Assembly (NCBI RefSeq): GCF_024814435.1
Contig: NZ_JANUXY010000002.1
Coordinates: 1 to 64,000 of the forward strand
Source: Staphylococcus americanisciuri
GTDB lineage: Bacteria; Bacillota; Bacilli; Staphylococcales; Staphylococcaceae
DNA length: 64,000 nucleotides
Direction of reading: 5' to 3'
The notes under the pieces were generated by a model. It had not been told where the DNA came from. It searched no databases and saw nothing but the letters and a program-made list of their open reading frames with translations. The translations under genes and the position numbers were made by a program. This document shows positions 55,000 to 64,000 of this stretch, one piece after another (the stretch's first letter is position 1; every line of letters starts with the position of its first letter).

Positions 55000-56199
55000 T
55001 TAATGGATATACTTAAATGAATATACACTATAACTTGGTACAGTTCGGTATGTTAAAACACCCGGTCCTGCACTATAGTTCATCTCAGATACAAGAATAC
55101 TGCCGTCTGCGTTGATACGTTCAACATAGGCAACATGTCCATAGTATCCCAAGTCTGATTGTAAGATAGATCCTACAGCCGGGCTATTGTTAATCACATA
55201 ACCATCTCGTGCCGCATTGTCATCCCAAGCATTCGCATTCCACCAATATGTACTGATTGGACGTCCTGCTGCTTGGCGTTTATTGAATACGTGCCATGTG
55301 CATTGTCCCCAATCATATAGATTCGCATGATTAAATACGGGTGATGTATAGCTTGTTGATGGCGTACTCCATGATTGTGTTTGTGATGCCGTCGCTGTAC
55401 CTGTTACTTTTAGCTTTTGTCCAGGGTGAATCAAGAAACCACTTAAACCATTCAAATTCATGATGTTTTGGTATGTTGTTCCATATTTTGATGCAATTAA
55501 TGCCAAGGAATCTCCTGGTTGTACTGTGTAGTATGATGTGTTCCCTACATTCGTATTTTGTTGGGTAGTTTGATTCACTTGATTTGAAACTGCTGTACCT
55601 GTTACTTTTAATTTTTGTCCAGGATGAATTAAAAAGCCACTCAAACCATTCAAATTCATAATGTTTTGGTATGTTGTCCCATATTTTGATGCGATTAATG
55701 CTAAGGAATCTCCCGGTTGTACCGTATAATATGTACTGTTACCGACATTACTTGTAACGGCACTCCCCGCACTTTGTGTAGATTGGTTCGTTGCTGTCGT
55801 TCCACTCACCTGAAGCTGTTGACCTGGATAAATCAAAAAGCTATTCAAGCCATTCAAGCGCATAATATTTTGGTATGTTGTCCCATAGCGTGCTGCAATC
55901 GCCGATAATGAATCCCCACTACGTACTGTATATGTAGAACCTGCTACTATGTTGTTCGTGTTACGTCCCGCTGCTGTGTTACCACCTGATACTTGTAACA
56001 CTTGATTCGGAAAAATCAAGTTTGAGTTCAAGTTATTCAAAGACTTCAGCTGAGCAATTGAAATATTATGTTTTGTCGCGATTGACCATAATGAATCGCC
56101 CGCTTGCACACGATATGTCGCTGCTTCTGCATCACTTGTTGCAGCAACCGCTGTTAATGCTGATGTACCGATGACGGCCGCAATTACTTTTTTTCGCAC
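55000..56199 (-). CDS. sle1: Sle1-type N-acetylmuramoyl-L-alanine amidase, four LysM plus CHAP (399 aa), GTG start
   Basis: Sle1 splits daughter cells by cleaving peptidoglycan. It has a signal peptide (cleavage about ADAEA), then four LysM domains, each starting YxVxxGDSL (about residues 28-70, 90-132, 158-200, 227-270). A C-terminal CHAP domain has catalytic Cys in [10 protein letters not shown] and His in [13 protein letters not shown] 56199 follows AAGGAG. S. aureus Sle1 has three LysM units; here repeats 3 and 4 are almost identical, so the extra copy looks recent. Confidence 0.92.
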   Translation of the reverse strand: MRKKVIAAVIGTSALTAVAATSDAEAATYRVQAGDSLWSIATKHNISIAQLKSLNNLNSNLIFPNQVLQVSGGNTAAGRNTNNIVAGSTYTVRSGDSLSAIAARYGTTYQNIMRLNGLNSFLIYPGQQLQVSGTTATNQSTQSAGSAVTSNVGNSTYYTVQPGDSLALIASKYGTTYQNIMNLNGLSGFLIHPGQKLKVTGTAVSNQVNQTTQQNTNVGNTSYYTVQPGDSLALIASKYGTTYQNIMNLNGLSGFLIHPGQKLKVTGTATASQTQSWSTPSTSYTSPVFNHANLYDWGQCTWHVFNKRQAAGRPISTYWWNANAWDDNAARDGYVINNSPAVGSILQSDLGYYGHVAYVERINADGSILVSEMNYSAGPGVLTYRTVPSYSVYSFKYIH

Positions 56200-56652
56200 G
56201 TCGTCCCTCTCCTTAACTCTGTATCTATTCATTACATTTTTTCATTATACACGTTAAATATGTGAAAATATATACCTTTTATATAACATTCTCATTACAA
56301 AACACCTATTCAGACGTTCCTTCATGCAATATAACCAGAAGCAATCCTATACCATTGTACATCGCTTACATCAAAACTTATACTGACGGTCATCATAAAG
56401 CGACATTTTGTTATCATCCACTCTTTTTACTTTACTAGAATAAAATCTCTACAAATTAAAAAAACTAGGAACTAAAATCTTAATAGAAAAGTCCCTAGTC
56501 AAAAATTTAATATAGCCAGCAATAACTGACTAACGTGAAGGCACGATTTTTCAATCTTTTTCACGTCTATGTCAGTATTCAAGTCTTTCCAAGATAGGAT
56601 AACGAAAGCTTTTTAGAACAATCGATTCCTATCCTCTAATACCATAACCCTC
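56200..56652. other. Intergenic region upstream of sle1 and downstream of mccB
   Basis: No gene. A hairpin ACTAGGAACT...AGTCCCTAGT lies at about 56464-56500 and a weaker one (GATAGGA...TCCTATC) at about 56594-56636, the latter a likely mccB terminator. TATAAT upstream of sle1 has no clear -35. Confidence 0.45.
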
Positions 56653-57801
56653 TTATTCGGTTAATGCATCTAATGCTTGTTGTAAATCTGCTACTAAGTC
56701 TTCTGTATCTTCAATTCCTAACGATAAGCGGACAAGTCCATCCGCAATGCCTTCCTTAGCACGAATATCAGCTGGAATAGAGGCATGCGTCATTAAACTT
56801 GGAACAGATATAAGACTTTCTACAGCCCCTAAACTTTCTGCTAATGTGAAATATCGTGTTTGCGTCACAAGTTGTTTTGCCTGCTCCATGTTTGCTACTT
56901 CAAATGATACAATACCTGGTGCCCCTTCTGTTTGTGCTTGATGAATGTCATAATTCAAGTGATCCTTTTGACTCGGATGATAGACTTTAACAACATTGGG
57001 GTGTTTCTGTAGCATAGACACCATTGCTAATGCATTTTTTTCAATTTGATCTAATCTTAACCCGAGTGTTTTCATACCACGTATCACTAAATAACTATCT
57101 TGTGGTCCTAATATACCACCTGTTGAATTTTGAATAAAGCCAATGCGTTCAGCAAGTGCGTCATCAGATACCACTACCAAACCAGCAACTACATCACTAT
57201 GTCCACCTAAATATTTCGTTGCAGAATGTACAACAATGTCTGCGCCTAATGTAAGCGGCGTTTGAAAATAAGGTGTCATAAATGTATTATCTACCACTGT
57301 TAAAATATCATGTTGACGCGCTAATTCACTCACAGCTTTAATATCCGTCACACGCAATAATGGATTAGATGGTGTTTCAATAAAAATCATTTTTGTTGAA
57401 TCATTAATCTTATCAGCAATATTTTGAACATCTGTAGTATTCACAAAATCAAAATTAAGACCGTAACGATTAAATACTTTTGTCATCGCACGATATGTAC
57501 CGCCGTATACATCCGAACCTACAATGATATGGTCACCTTGATCAAGTAACATAATCACTGCACTGATTGCCGCAACGCCTGATCCGAACGCAAAACCATG
57601 TTTCCCATGCTCTAAGTCCGCAATCACTGACTCTAATGATGCGCGAGTTGGATTCGCTGTACGTGAATATTCATAACCTTGACGAAGCGTACCTACACCA
57701 TCTTGTTCATAAGTGCTTGTTTGATAGATGGGTGTTGTTACCGCACCTGTGTATGGATCTGTTGTTTTGCCTCCATGAATTAATAATGTCTTTTTCTTCA
57801 T
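56653..57801 (-). CDS. mccB: Cystathionine gamma-lyase, MccB type (382 aa)
   Basis: This PLP enzyme splits cystathionine to cysteine, 2-oxobutyrate and ammonia. Motifs are YEYSRTANPTRASLE near residue 43, FGSGVAAISAVIMLL near 72, and the Schiff-base lysine in VHSATKYLGGHSD near 196. GGAGG lies within the end of mccA, 2 nt upstream, so the two are coupled. Gamma-lyase rather than gamma-synthase activity is inferred from pairing with MccA. Confidence 0.9.
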   Translation of the reverse strand: MKKKTLLIHGGKTTDPYTGAVTTPIYQTSTYEQDGVGTLRQGYEYSRTANPTRASLESVIADLEHGKHGFAFGSGVAAISAVIMLLDQGDHIIVGSDVYGGTYRAMTKVFNRYGLNFDFVNTTDVQNIADKINDSTKMIFIETPSNPLLRVTDIKAVSELARQHDILTVVDNTFMTPYFQTPLTLGADIVVHSATKYLGGHSDVVAGLVVVSDDALAERIGFIQNSTGGILGPQDSYLVIRGMKTLGLRLDQIEKNALAMVSMLQKHPNVVKVYHPSQKDHLNYDIHQAQTEGAPGIVSFEVANMEQAKQLVTQTRYFTLAESLGAVESLISVPSLMTHASIPADIRAKEGIADGLVRLSLGIEDTEDLVADLQQALDALTE

Positions 57802-57803
57802 AT

Positions 57804-58700
57804 TTAGAACCCTCCATATTGAAATATACGTTTTGACATGTAACGATCACTACCATCTGGAAATACGACGGCAATATCACCTTGTTCAATGCGTCCAGCA
57901 ACACGCAATGCGCCTTCTAGTGCTGCTCCTGAAGAACTTCCCACCAGCATTCCTTCATGTTTTGCCAATTCACGCACATGTCGAAATGCGACTTCATCCG
58001 GAACAACTTCTACACGTTCAATCCATGCTTTGTCTAGAAACGGTGGCCATTCCTCCACACCAATACCTTCCGTATCATGTTTCCGTTTTGAACCACCCGA
58101 TAAAATCGATCCCGGTGGCTCAACAACTACAGATTTCACTCCTTGTGCTTGTATCACCTCTGAAACACCTGAAAATGTCCCACCAGAACCTGCACCTGCC
58201 ACAAAATATTTCATTGTTGGCAACTCACGTAATAACTCTTGTGCTAACGTTTCCTTGTAGGCAGCCGGATTATCATCTGTTTCAAATTGATTTGTGTAGT
58301 AAGCACCTGTTTGAACTGCATAATCTTGCGCAGCTCGTCGCGCACCAAGCATTCCTTCTGCCTTGGGTGTTCGATAGATTGTCGCACCTAACGCACGCAT
58401 AATCTCAATCTTCTCTTCTGAAAAACCCTCTGGCGCAAAGATGACACATTGAATATTGTATTGTGTTGCTACAAGTGCAAGTCCAATACCAGTATTTCCA
58501 GCTGTTGCCTCTACTAATTGACCACCACGTCGAAGTAATCCTCTCTCTACTGCTCGTTCAATTAGATATTTCCCAAGGCGATCTTTCACGCTACCACCCG
58601 GATTATACATTTCTAACTTGGCATAAATACGAACCTTGTCTGTACTATAGTGTTGTAATTGGACTAATGGTGTATTACCAATCAAATTTATCGTATTCAC
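57804..58700 (-). CDS. mccA: O-acetylserine-dependent cystathionine beta-synthase, MccA type (298 aa), GTG start
   Basis: A PLP beta-family enzyme that makes cystathionine from O-acetylserine and homocysteine. The lysine motif is NPGGSVKDRLGKYLIE near residue 35, the substrate loop EATAGNTGIGLALVA near 64, and the PLP phosphate loop GAGSGGTFSGVSE near 168. GTG 58700 follows GAAGGGG. It leads the mccAB reverse-transsulfuration operon. Confidence 0.9.
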   Translation of the reverse strand: MNTINLIGNTPLVQLQHYSTDKVRIYAKLEMYNPGGSVKDRLGKYLIERAVERGLLRRGGQLVEATAGNTGIGLALVATQYNIQCVIFAPEGFSEEKIEIMRALGATIYRTPKAEGMLGARRAAQDYAVQTGAYYTNQFETDDNPAAYKETLAQELLRELPTMKYFVAGAGSGGTFSGVSEVIQAQGVKSVVVEPPGSILSGGSKRKHDTEGIGVEEWPPFLDKAWIERVEVVPDEVAFRHVRELAKHEGMLVGSSSGAALEGALRVAGRIEQGDIAVVFPDGSDRYMSKRIFQYGGF

Positions 58701-58738
58701 AGTATGAACCCCTTCTAAAACCTAGTTAATCAATAAGG

Positions 58739-58767
58739 ATTATATGCTATATCTCTATAAAATTCAA
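58739..58767 (-). promoter_or_regulatory. mccAB promoter
   Basis: Minus-strand TTGAAT (58762-58767) and TATAAT (58739-58744) are separated by 17 nt, giving a leader of about 35 nt. No riboswitch or T-box is present. Confidence 0.7.
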
Positions 58768-58867
58768 TCTATAAACTTTATTGCGCGCTATTTCTTTTTA
58801 CACTGTCATTAAAAATACGCTAAACTAGCAATGTAAGTTTAGACTAAATAAGAATGAGGGCATGCTT

Positions 58868-60208
58868 ATGACAGTTGTTCAAACAAAACTTGGCAAAATC
58901 CGCGGTATACGCTATCCAAACTATGATGTTTTTAAAGGGATTCCCTTCGCACAACCACCAATAGATACACAACGCTTCTGCCATGCCCAACCTATCACGT
59001 CATGTTGGACAGGCGAACTGGATGCGACATGCTTTGGGTCTGTTCCCCTTCAACCGATGAATACATTAGAATCATTCTTCTCCGTTCGTGACATATTACC
59101 TGTTCAAGATGAAGACTGTCTAACACTCAATATATGGCGTCCATCTAATCACAAAACAAACACCCAACTCCCGGTCATTTTCTACATATACGGTGGTAGC
59201 TTTGTCAATGGGCACAGCGCACAAGACCTCTACCAACCAGATATGATTGTGCAACAAGAAGATGTCATTGTTGTAACATGCAACTATCGAATCGGTGCTC
59301 TGGGGTTCCTTGACTGGTCAGCCATTAACCCATCATGGGATAGCAATAACGGCTTGTCCGACCTTATTTGCGCATTGCAATGGATACATACACATATTGC
59401 AGCTTTTGGCGGTGATCCCACACACATAACATTAATGGGGCAGTCTGCCGGCGCTATGAGTATTCAAGCATTATTACAATTACCAAGCGTACAACTGTAT
59501 GTTCATAATGCGGTCATGCTTAGTGGTATTTTAGAACCTGACACAGCACAATATGCCAAGCAAAAAGCATATGAATTTCAAGCACTTAAACAGAACTTGG
59601 CGCCCAACACACCATGGGAATCATTAACATCTGAAACCCTCCTCTTGTTAATGTCAGAACACCAAGCACAATACGGTAAGTCAAAAGGGTTAGAGATGCT
59701 ATATCAGCCAATAACAACACATAATATGCCTATCAAAATGAACGCACCTTTGCCCTGTCCAATATGGATTGGTGTAACAACTGCAGAAGGTGACATTTAT
59801 ATTAAAAACGAACAAAAAATAATACCACCCAAACAATTTCAATATGTGCTTGAACGAACAGGGCGCAAGATACCACCTATTCATAACATCACAACTGCTC
59901 AACAACAGCGTAACTTTATCACAACCTATTATTTTCATGAACCGTTCCATACCTACGTCAAGGCACTGTCACAACACACAACTGTATATACGTATACATT
60001 CGATTGGTCACATCCGACACATCCTTTATATCACAGTGCTTACCACATATTGGACGTTTTGTTTTGGTTTGGGCGACTTGATATTATCGAAGCACAGGGC
60101 GCAATTATCACTGAACATGAGCGATGTCTCAGCCAAAATATGATTCATGACTTATGTGCATTCGCGCGTACTAGCCACTTACCATACAGCCATATTATTT
60201 ATCAATAA
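58868..60208 (+). CDS. Type-B carboxylesterase (446 aa)
   Basis: An alpha/beta-hydrolase of the PnbA/cholinesterase family that hydrolyses esters. It shows FKGIPFAQPP near residue 22, the oxyanion YIYGGSF, the EDCLTLNIWRP signature, nucleophile Ser in GQSAGAMS near 200, the acid in TTAEGD near 304, and His in SAYHILDVLFWFG near 395. ATG 58868 is preferred for spacing to GAGGG over one six bases earlier. Substrate unknown. Confidence 0.88.
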   Translation: MTVVQTKLGKIRGIRYPNYDVFKGIPFAQPPIDTQRFCHAQPITSCWTGELDATCFGSVPLQPMNTLESFFSVRDILPVQDEDCLTLNIWRPSNHKTNTQLPVIFYIYGGSFVNGHSAQDLYQPDMIVQQEDVIVVTCNYRIGALGFLDWSAINPSWDSNNGLSDLICALQWIHTHIAAFGGDPTHITLMGQSAGAMSIQALLQLPSVQLYVHNAVMLSGILEPDTAQYAKQKAYEFQALKQNLAPNTPWESLTSETLLLLMSEHQAQYGKSKGLEMLYQPITTHNMPIKMNAPLPCPIWIGVTTAEGDIYIKNEQKIIPPKQFQYVLERTGRKIPPIHNITTAQQQRNFITTYYFHEPFHTYVKALSQHTTVYTYTFDWSHPTHPLYHSAYHILDVLFWFGRLDIIEAQGAIITEHERCLSQNMIHDLCAFARTSHLPYSHIIYQ

Positions 60209-60214
60209 TACGTA

Positions 60215-60257
60215 AAAAACACTTTCATATCGATTACATCGTTACGAAAGTGTTTTT
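60215..60257. terminator. Bidirectional terminator
   Basis: AAAAACACTTTC pairs perfectly with GAAAGTGTTTTT between the convergent esterase and NSS genes. Confidence 0.9.
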
Positions 60258-60268
60258 GTGGTTAATCA

Positions 60269-61597
60269 CTATACTAATTGTAAAATAAACACCGCTAAGA
60301 TGACGAACGGTAATATATATTTTACTAGAGCATACCATGGATAGAATAACTTAAAGCGATCTCTACCAAAGCCCTCTATCAATAGTTCTTTATCTAAAAA
60401 TTGACCTACCACTAATGTTGTCGCCAAAGCACCGAGCGGCATCAAAATATTAGACACTAAAAAGTCCATGTTATCAAAAATTGTTCCGGCACCAAATTGT
60501 ATGTGACTTAACGAACCAAAAGATAACATCGCTGGAATACTAATCAACAATACAGCAATACTTGTCCAAAGTGCTACACGCGAACGCTTTGTGTTATCAT
60601 TACGTGTTAAATTCGACACATTCAACTCCAATAATGAGATAGAAGATGTCAATGCTGCAAATAAAAATAATATCAAGAAGATCACATAGAAAAATGTCCC
60701 ATAATGCATTTTATCAAAGACTAACGGCAATACTTTAAACAATAATCCTGGCCCTTCAGTCGGTGCATAACCAAATGCTTTTAACGCTGGGAAAATTGCT
60801 AAGCCTGCTAAAACCGATATAAAAATGTTCATCACGACAATCGAAATAGCTGATGCTTTGATGGTCATTTCTTTAGGCGCATAACTCGCATATGTAATCA
60901 TCCCAGTAGTTCCAAGCGAGAGTGCAAAAAATGATTGTCCTAAAGCAAAAAGCATCGACTCCATTGTAATATCTGATATACGCGGTTGTAGCAAATAGCG
61001 TATACCATCCATCGCACCATCTAATGTTAGAGCTTTTGCAACGACAATTAACAAGAAAATAAAAAGTAATGGCATCATTAGCTTAGAGGCTTTCTCCAAT
61101 CCCTTCTGTACACCTAGCATAACAATAACACACGTTAAACCAATGAAGATAAATTGCCCCATAATCGTGTAAACAGGATTACTAATAATCGATTCAAATG
61201 AAATATCAACTAAACTTGATGGTAATACATGCAATAACTGCATCAACACGATACCGATATAGATAACAATCCAACCACCGATAACGCTGTAAAAACCAAA
61301 CAAGACAAAGACCGCAATATTACCATTCCAACCAATTAAATTAAGCCATTTTTTTCCGGTTAACTTACTATAAATCTCTGTTGTATATGTACGTCCTACC
61401 TTCCCCACAATAAATTCCATGATAAGTAATGGTAAACCTACTAGTATTGTAAATAGTAAAAACATCAATAAAAATGCCCCGCCACCATACATGCCTGCCA
61501 TATATGGAAACTTCCACATCGCACCAAGACCAATTGCCGAACCAGCACTTGCTAATATAAATCCTGTTGATGTTTTCCATTGTGATTCTTTCAGCAA
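60269..61597 (-). CDS. Sodium-dependent transporter, NSS/SNF family (442 aa), TTG start
   Basis: These LeuT-like carriers import amino acids or amines with sodium. The N-terminal span motif ILASAGSAIGLGAMWKFPYM near residue 14 is the sodium and substrate site (NSS usually has GNxWRFP; here AMWKFP). YGGGAFLLMF follows, and 11-12 spans are present. TTG 61597 has AAAGGG 8 nt upstream. Substrate unknown. Confidence 0.88.
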   Translation of the reverse strand: MLKESQWKTSTGFILASAGSAIGLGAMWKFPYMAGMYGGGAFLLMFLLFTILVGLPLLIMEFIVGKVGRTYTTEIYSKLTGKKWLNLIGWNGNIAVFVLFGFYSVIGGWIVIYIGIVLMQLLHVLPSSLVDISFESIISNPVYTIMGQFIFIGLTCVIVMLGVQKGLEKASKLMMPLLFIFLLIVVAKALTLDGAMDGIRYLLQPRISDITMESMLFALGQSFFALSLGTTGMITYASYAPKEMTIKASAISIVVMNIFISVLAGLAIFPALKAFGYAPTEGPGLLFKVLPLVFDKMHYGTFFYVIFLILFLFAALTSSISLLELNVSNLTRNDNTKRSRVALWTSIAVLLISIPAMLSFGSLSHIQFGAGTIFDNMDFLVSNILMPLGALATTLVVGQFLDKELLIEGFGRDRFKLFYPWYALVKYILPFVILAVFILQLV

Positions 61598-61732
61598 TTC
61601 TTACACCCTTTCTACGTTAAAGCGATAAAGTATTCTAACCATAATTTCTAGCAATATACCACACTTTAAAGAACCGCGCAATAAGCTACAATCGTTTTAG
61701 CTTAAAAATATTATGAAGATTCTGTGCAAACA

Positions 61733-61760
61733 TTGAATATTTGACTTCTTTTGGTATGAT
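61733..61760 (+). promoter_or_regulatory. Promoter of the 63-aa membrane protein gene
   Basis: TTGAAT at 61733-61738 and TATGAT at 61755-61760 with a 16-nt spacer. Confidence 0.5.
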
Positions 61761-61785
61761 TGAATTGAATAAAGAGGTGAAAACG

Positions 61786-61977
61786 ATGACACAACAACTC
61801 AAGGAGCATTGCTATCTCATTGCAATCATTATAAGTACACTTTGTGCGTTGTCTTCTGTATTATTTAATCTCAGCCCTGCGATTACAGCTACAGTCACAT
61901 TTGTATCCATCATTGTATTCGCAGTCCTGTATTTTGTAGTACCAACAACAGATAAACGAGGTAGACGCATTAAGTAA
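61786..61977 (+). CDS. Small two-span membrane protein (63 aa)
   Basis: ATG 61786 follows AGAGGTG. Two helices (residues about 9-27 and 33-52) are followed by the basic tail TDKRGRRIK. The open frame upstream overlaps the promoter. Function unknown. Confidence 0.6.
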   Translation: MTQQLKEHCYLIAIIISTLCALSSVLFNLSPAITATVTFVSIIVFAVLYFVVPTTDKRGRRIK

Positions 61978-61991
61978 ATCAGCCAGTTAAA

Positions 61992-62054
61992 AAAGCAGCA
62001 TGTTTCCAAGAGCGCATAGTCCATCATGCACTCATCGTAGAAACACGCTGCTTT
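61992..62054. terminator. Long hairpin after the 63-aa gene
   Basis: AAAGCAGCATGTTTC at 61992-62006 pairs with GAAACACGCTGCTTT at 62040-62054 with one mismatch. Confidence 0.7.
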
Positions 62055-62200
62055 CCTCTATCTATTAAAGAGATAATCTACCTTACCATGGCTCTACAAA
62101 AACCATTCCACCTTGATTGATACTGAACCCATGTTTAGCCGACTGACATGTCCTTTCTCCTTGCTGGATCGGTATATGTCTAGATAGCCTTTCCGGATTA

Positions 62201-63010
62201 CTATTTCTGCAAAAATTTCTCTATATAAAACGCGGATTCTTCAATAGAACGATATTCTGTATTGATGACGGTCGCATTGAGTTTCGCAAAGACTTCTTCT
62301 GCATAAGCGAGTTCTTTTTTTATACGGGCCAAATCGTTATATGTTGCTTTCCCTGAGATACCCAATACTTTGACACGTTCCGTACGTATATTCATGATAT
62401 ATTGTGGACTCGCTGTCAAACCGAACACCTTGAGATTTTTCTGCTTAAAAACTTCATCAGGGATACCCACTTCAGGCACAAGTGGGATATTCGCAATTTT
62501 ATAACCCTTATTCGCTAAATACATACTCAATGGTGTTTTAGACGTACGTGACACCCCGAGTATTAATGCATCCGCTTCTCCAATATCTGTAAAATGCTTA
62601 CCATCATCGTATTTCACGGAGTATTCGATCGCTTCAATACGTTTGAAATAGTCATCATTCAGCTTATGAATCATCCCTGTTTCTGAGACAGGTTCGACAC
62701 CTGTTTTTTCTTGGACAAAGCCCATCAATTCAGACATATAATCCACATATGGAATGCCATGCTCTTGCGCATAGGCTTTGCCCATTTCATTGTATTTTTG
62801 AGAGACAAGTGTTGTTACAACGATTGCCTCTTTATCTACTGCCAGCTCAAGTATGGTACGCAAATCTTTCTCATCTTTAATAAACGGAAACTTTTTAATT
62901 TGTACCTGATCCAAATCCGGAAACTGTCCCATGACCGCATGCGTCATACGTTGTGCAGTTTCTCCTAGCGAATCCGACACAATAAAGATTGTTAATTGTT
63001 GCTTGCTCAC
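62201..63010 (-). CDS. Pyruvate phosphate dikinase regulatory protein, PpsR/DUF299 type (269 aa), GTG start
   Basis: This bifunctional kinase/phosphorylase switches PPDK off and on by ADP-dependent threonine phosphorylation and Pi-dependent removal. Features are FIVSDSLGETAQRMT at the N-terminus and the P-loop LGVSRTSKTPLSMYLA near residue 150. GTG 63010 overlaps the ppdK stop by 1 nt and has GAGGAAG upstream. Adjacency to ppdK confirms the target. Confidence 0.93.
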   Translation of the reverse strand: MSKQQLTIFIVSDSLGETAQRMTHAVMGQFPDLDQVQIKKFPFIKDEKDLRTILELAVDKEAIVVTTLVSQKYNEMGKAYAQEHGIPYVDYMSELMGFVQEKTGVEPVSETGMIHKLNDDYFKRIEAIEYSVKYDDGKHFTDIGEADALILGVSRTSKTPLSMYLANKGYKIANIPLVPEVGIPDEVFKQKNLKVFGLTASPQYIMNIRTERVKVLGISGKATYNDLARIKKELAYAEEVFAKLNATVINTEYRSIEESAFYIEKFLQK

Positions 63011-64000
63011 TACAATCTTCCTCTCTCAACCTCACTTTGTGCCGTCGCAAGAATTGCACCTGGCACGCGGAATGGTGAACATGATACGTAGTCAATGGCT
63101 AAGTTGTTGAAGTAGCCGATTGATTTTGGATCGCCACCTAATTCGCCACAAACACCGATTTTAAGACTTGGTTTTGCCGCTTTAGCTTGTGTTACTGCAA
63201 TATCAATCAATGCCCCTACACCATCTCTATCGATTGTTTGGAATGGGTCAACTGCCAAGATATTATTTGTGACATACTCGTTGATAAACTTACCTGCATC
63301 GTCACGTGAGAAACCGTATGTCAGTTGTGTTAAATCATTTGTACCAAAGCTGAAGAAGTCACATTCTTCTGCCAACGCACCTGCTACCATACATGCACGT
63401 GGCGTTTCAATCATTGTACCGATTAAGTACGTTAATGATTGACCTGTCTCTTCCATCAACTGATCGACACATTCCACGATTTGTGCTTTCAATAATTTAA
63501 ATTCTTCTACCGTTGATACAAGCGGAATCATAATCTCTGGCTGACAGTTAATGCCCTCTTCTTTTAAGCGTGCCACACTGCCCATAATTGCTTCAGCTTG
63601 CATCACGTATAATTCAGGGTACGTAATCGCTAGACGACAACCACGGTGTCCTAACATTGGGTTGGTTTCGTGTAACTCTGCGATACGTTTATTTAATTGT
63701 TGCTCAGAAATATTCAATTGCTGTGCCACATTACGCACTTCATCATCACCTTTTGGTAAGAACTCGTGCAATGGTGGATCTAGTAAACGTACAATTGTTG
63801 GACGTTCTCCTGATAAGCGGAAGATTTGTTCAAAGTCTTCTGTTTGATAATCGCGGATTTTGTTCAACGCTTGAATACGTGTTTCTTGATCTGATGATAG
63901 AATAAAGCGACGCATTTCCACTAAACGCTCCGCACCGAAGAACATATGCTCTGTACGCACAAGACCAATACCCATCGCATCGAATTGATAACCCGCTTCA
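63010..64000 (-). CDS. ppdK: Pyruvate, phosphate dikinase, C-terminal part (truncated at the right edge)
   Basis: PPDK interconverts pyruvate/ATP/Pi and PEP/AMP/PPi. The visible 330 residues are the PEP/pyruvate-binding barrel: MGIGLVRTEHMFF, NPMLGHRGCRLAITYPE, IGTMIETPRAC, FFSFGTNDLTQLTYGFSRDD, and the catalytic cysteine in IGVCGELGGDP. The frame stays open through base 64000 (EAGYQFDA before MGIG), so the N-terminal ATP-grasp and phosphohistidine domains lie outside. Confidence 0.95.
   Translation of the reverse strand, partial: EAGYQFDAMGIGLVRTEHMFFGAERLVEMRRFILSSDQETRIQALNKIRDYQTEDFEQIFRLSGERPTIVRLLDPPLHEFLPKGDDEVRNVAQQLNISEQQLNKRIAELHETNPMLGHRGCRLAITYPELYVMQAEAIMGSVARLKEEGINCQPEIMIPLVSTVEEFKLLKAQIVECVDQLMEETGQSLTYLIGTMIETPRACMVAGALAEECDFFSFGTNDLTQLTYGFSRDDAGKFINEYVTNNILAVDPFQTIDRDGVGALIDIAVTQAKAAKPSLKIGVCGELGGDPKSIGYFNNLAIDYVSCSPFRVPGAILATAQSEVERGRL

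Overview
The window is a 64 kb stretch of a Staphylococcus chromosome. The coding style is low-GC Firmicute with strong AGGAGG-type ribosome binding sites. Staphylococcal marker genes support this: a complete his operon, the cud/bet choline-to-betaine genes, an Sdr-family LPXTG adhesin with a YSIRK signal and a serine-aspartate repeat, a Sle1-type LysM-CHAP amidase, an IsaB-like antigen, mccAB and the ppdK/PpsR pair. The proteins resemble their S. aureus counterparts but look clearly divergent, so another species (possibly an animal-associated one) is likely. I cannot name the species from sequence alone.

Layout. 0.0-0.2 kb: 5' end of deoC. 0.3-7.4 kb: nine-gene histidine operon hisZGDCBHAF(IE), with overlapping or closely spaced genes, one sigmaA promoter and one terminator. 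7.4-9.6 kb: a small membrane protein, a decayed group II intron reverse transcriptase and an MFS exporter. 9.6-20 kb: osmoprotection locus (betA, betB, divergent cudC, and two tandem copies of the choline transporter cudT), interrupted by a 13.7-16.1 kb accessory patch. The patch holds an IS3-family relic, an AT-rich YcaQ/AlkX-like DNA glycosylase, the stub of an MFS gene and the 5' end of a group II intron placed directly behind the cudT terminator. 20-27 kb: MOSC protein, acetolactate decarboxylase, XRE-cupin regulator with CynX-type MFS, a DHA2 drug exporter preceded by a candidate leader peptide, and a nucleoside hydrolase. 27-31 kb: a LanFEG-like peptide-antibiotic ABC exporter operon and a candidate small RNA. 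31-36 kb: Dcu dicarboxylate carrier, two short-chain dehydrogenases and panE, with CcpA-like sites. 36-41 kb: MdoB/LtaS-like phosphoglycerol transferase, a nisin-resistance-type S41 protease, and AdcA with a Zur box. 41-44 kb: anaerobic ribonucleotide reductase nrdDG under paired NrdR boxes. 44-51 kb: a six-hairpin-like protein of unknown function next to a large Sdr adhesin. 51-64 kb: tRNA-Ser, a YibE/YibF pair, IsaB-like protein, Sle1 with four LysM domains, mccAB, a type-B carboxylesterase, an NSS transporter, and PpsR-ppdK at the right edge.

How genes work together. CudT imports choline, BetA and BetB oxidise it to glycine betaine, and CudC is the expected choline-sensing repressor; a 9-bp inverted motif in the cudC-betB gap is a candidate operator. 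The LanFEG-like exporter and the NSR-like protease would each protect against lantibiotics, but no lantibiotic biosynthesis genes are present. MccA and MccB convert O-acetylserine plus homocysteine to cysteine. PpsR reversibly inactivates pyruvate phosphate dikinase.

The most interesting unexplained items are: a 37-aa ORF containing its own terminator-like hairpin just upstream of the DHA2 exporter; a roughly 70-nt RNA with a CUCCCC-containing terminator loop; a 54-bp palindromic element flanked by 9-bp direct repeats; the tandem cudT duplication with an intron fragment behind its terminator; and the ABAB higher-order arrangement of the Sdr B repeats. I saw no CRISPR array, rRNA, prophage or intact insertion sequence.
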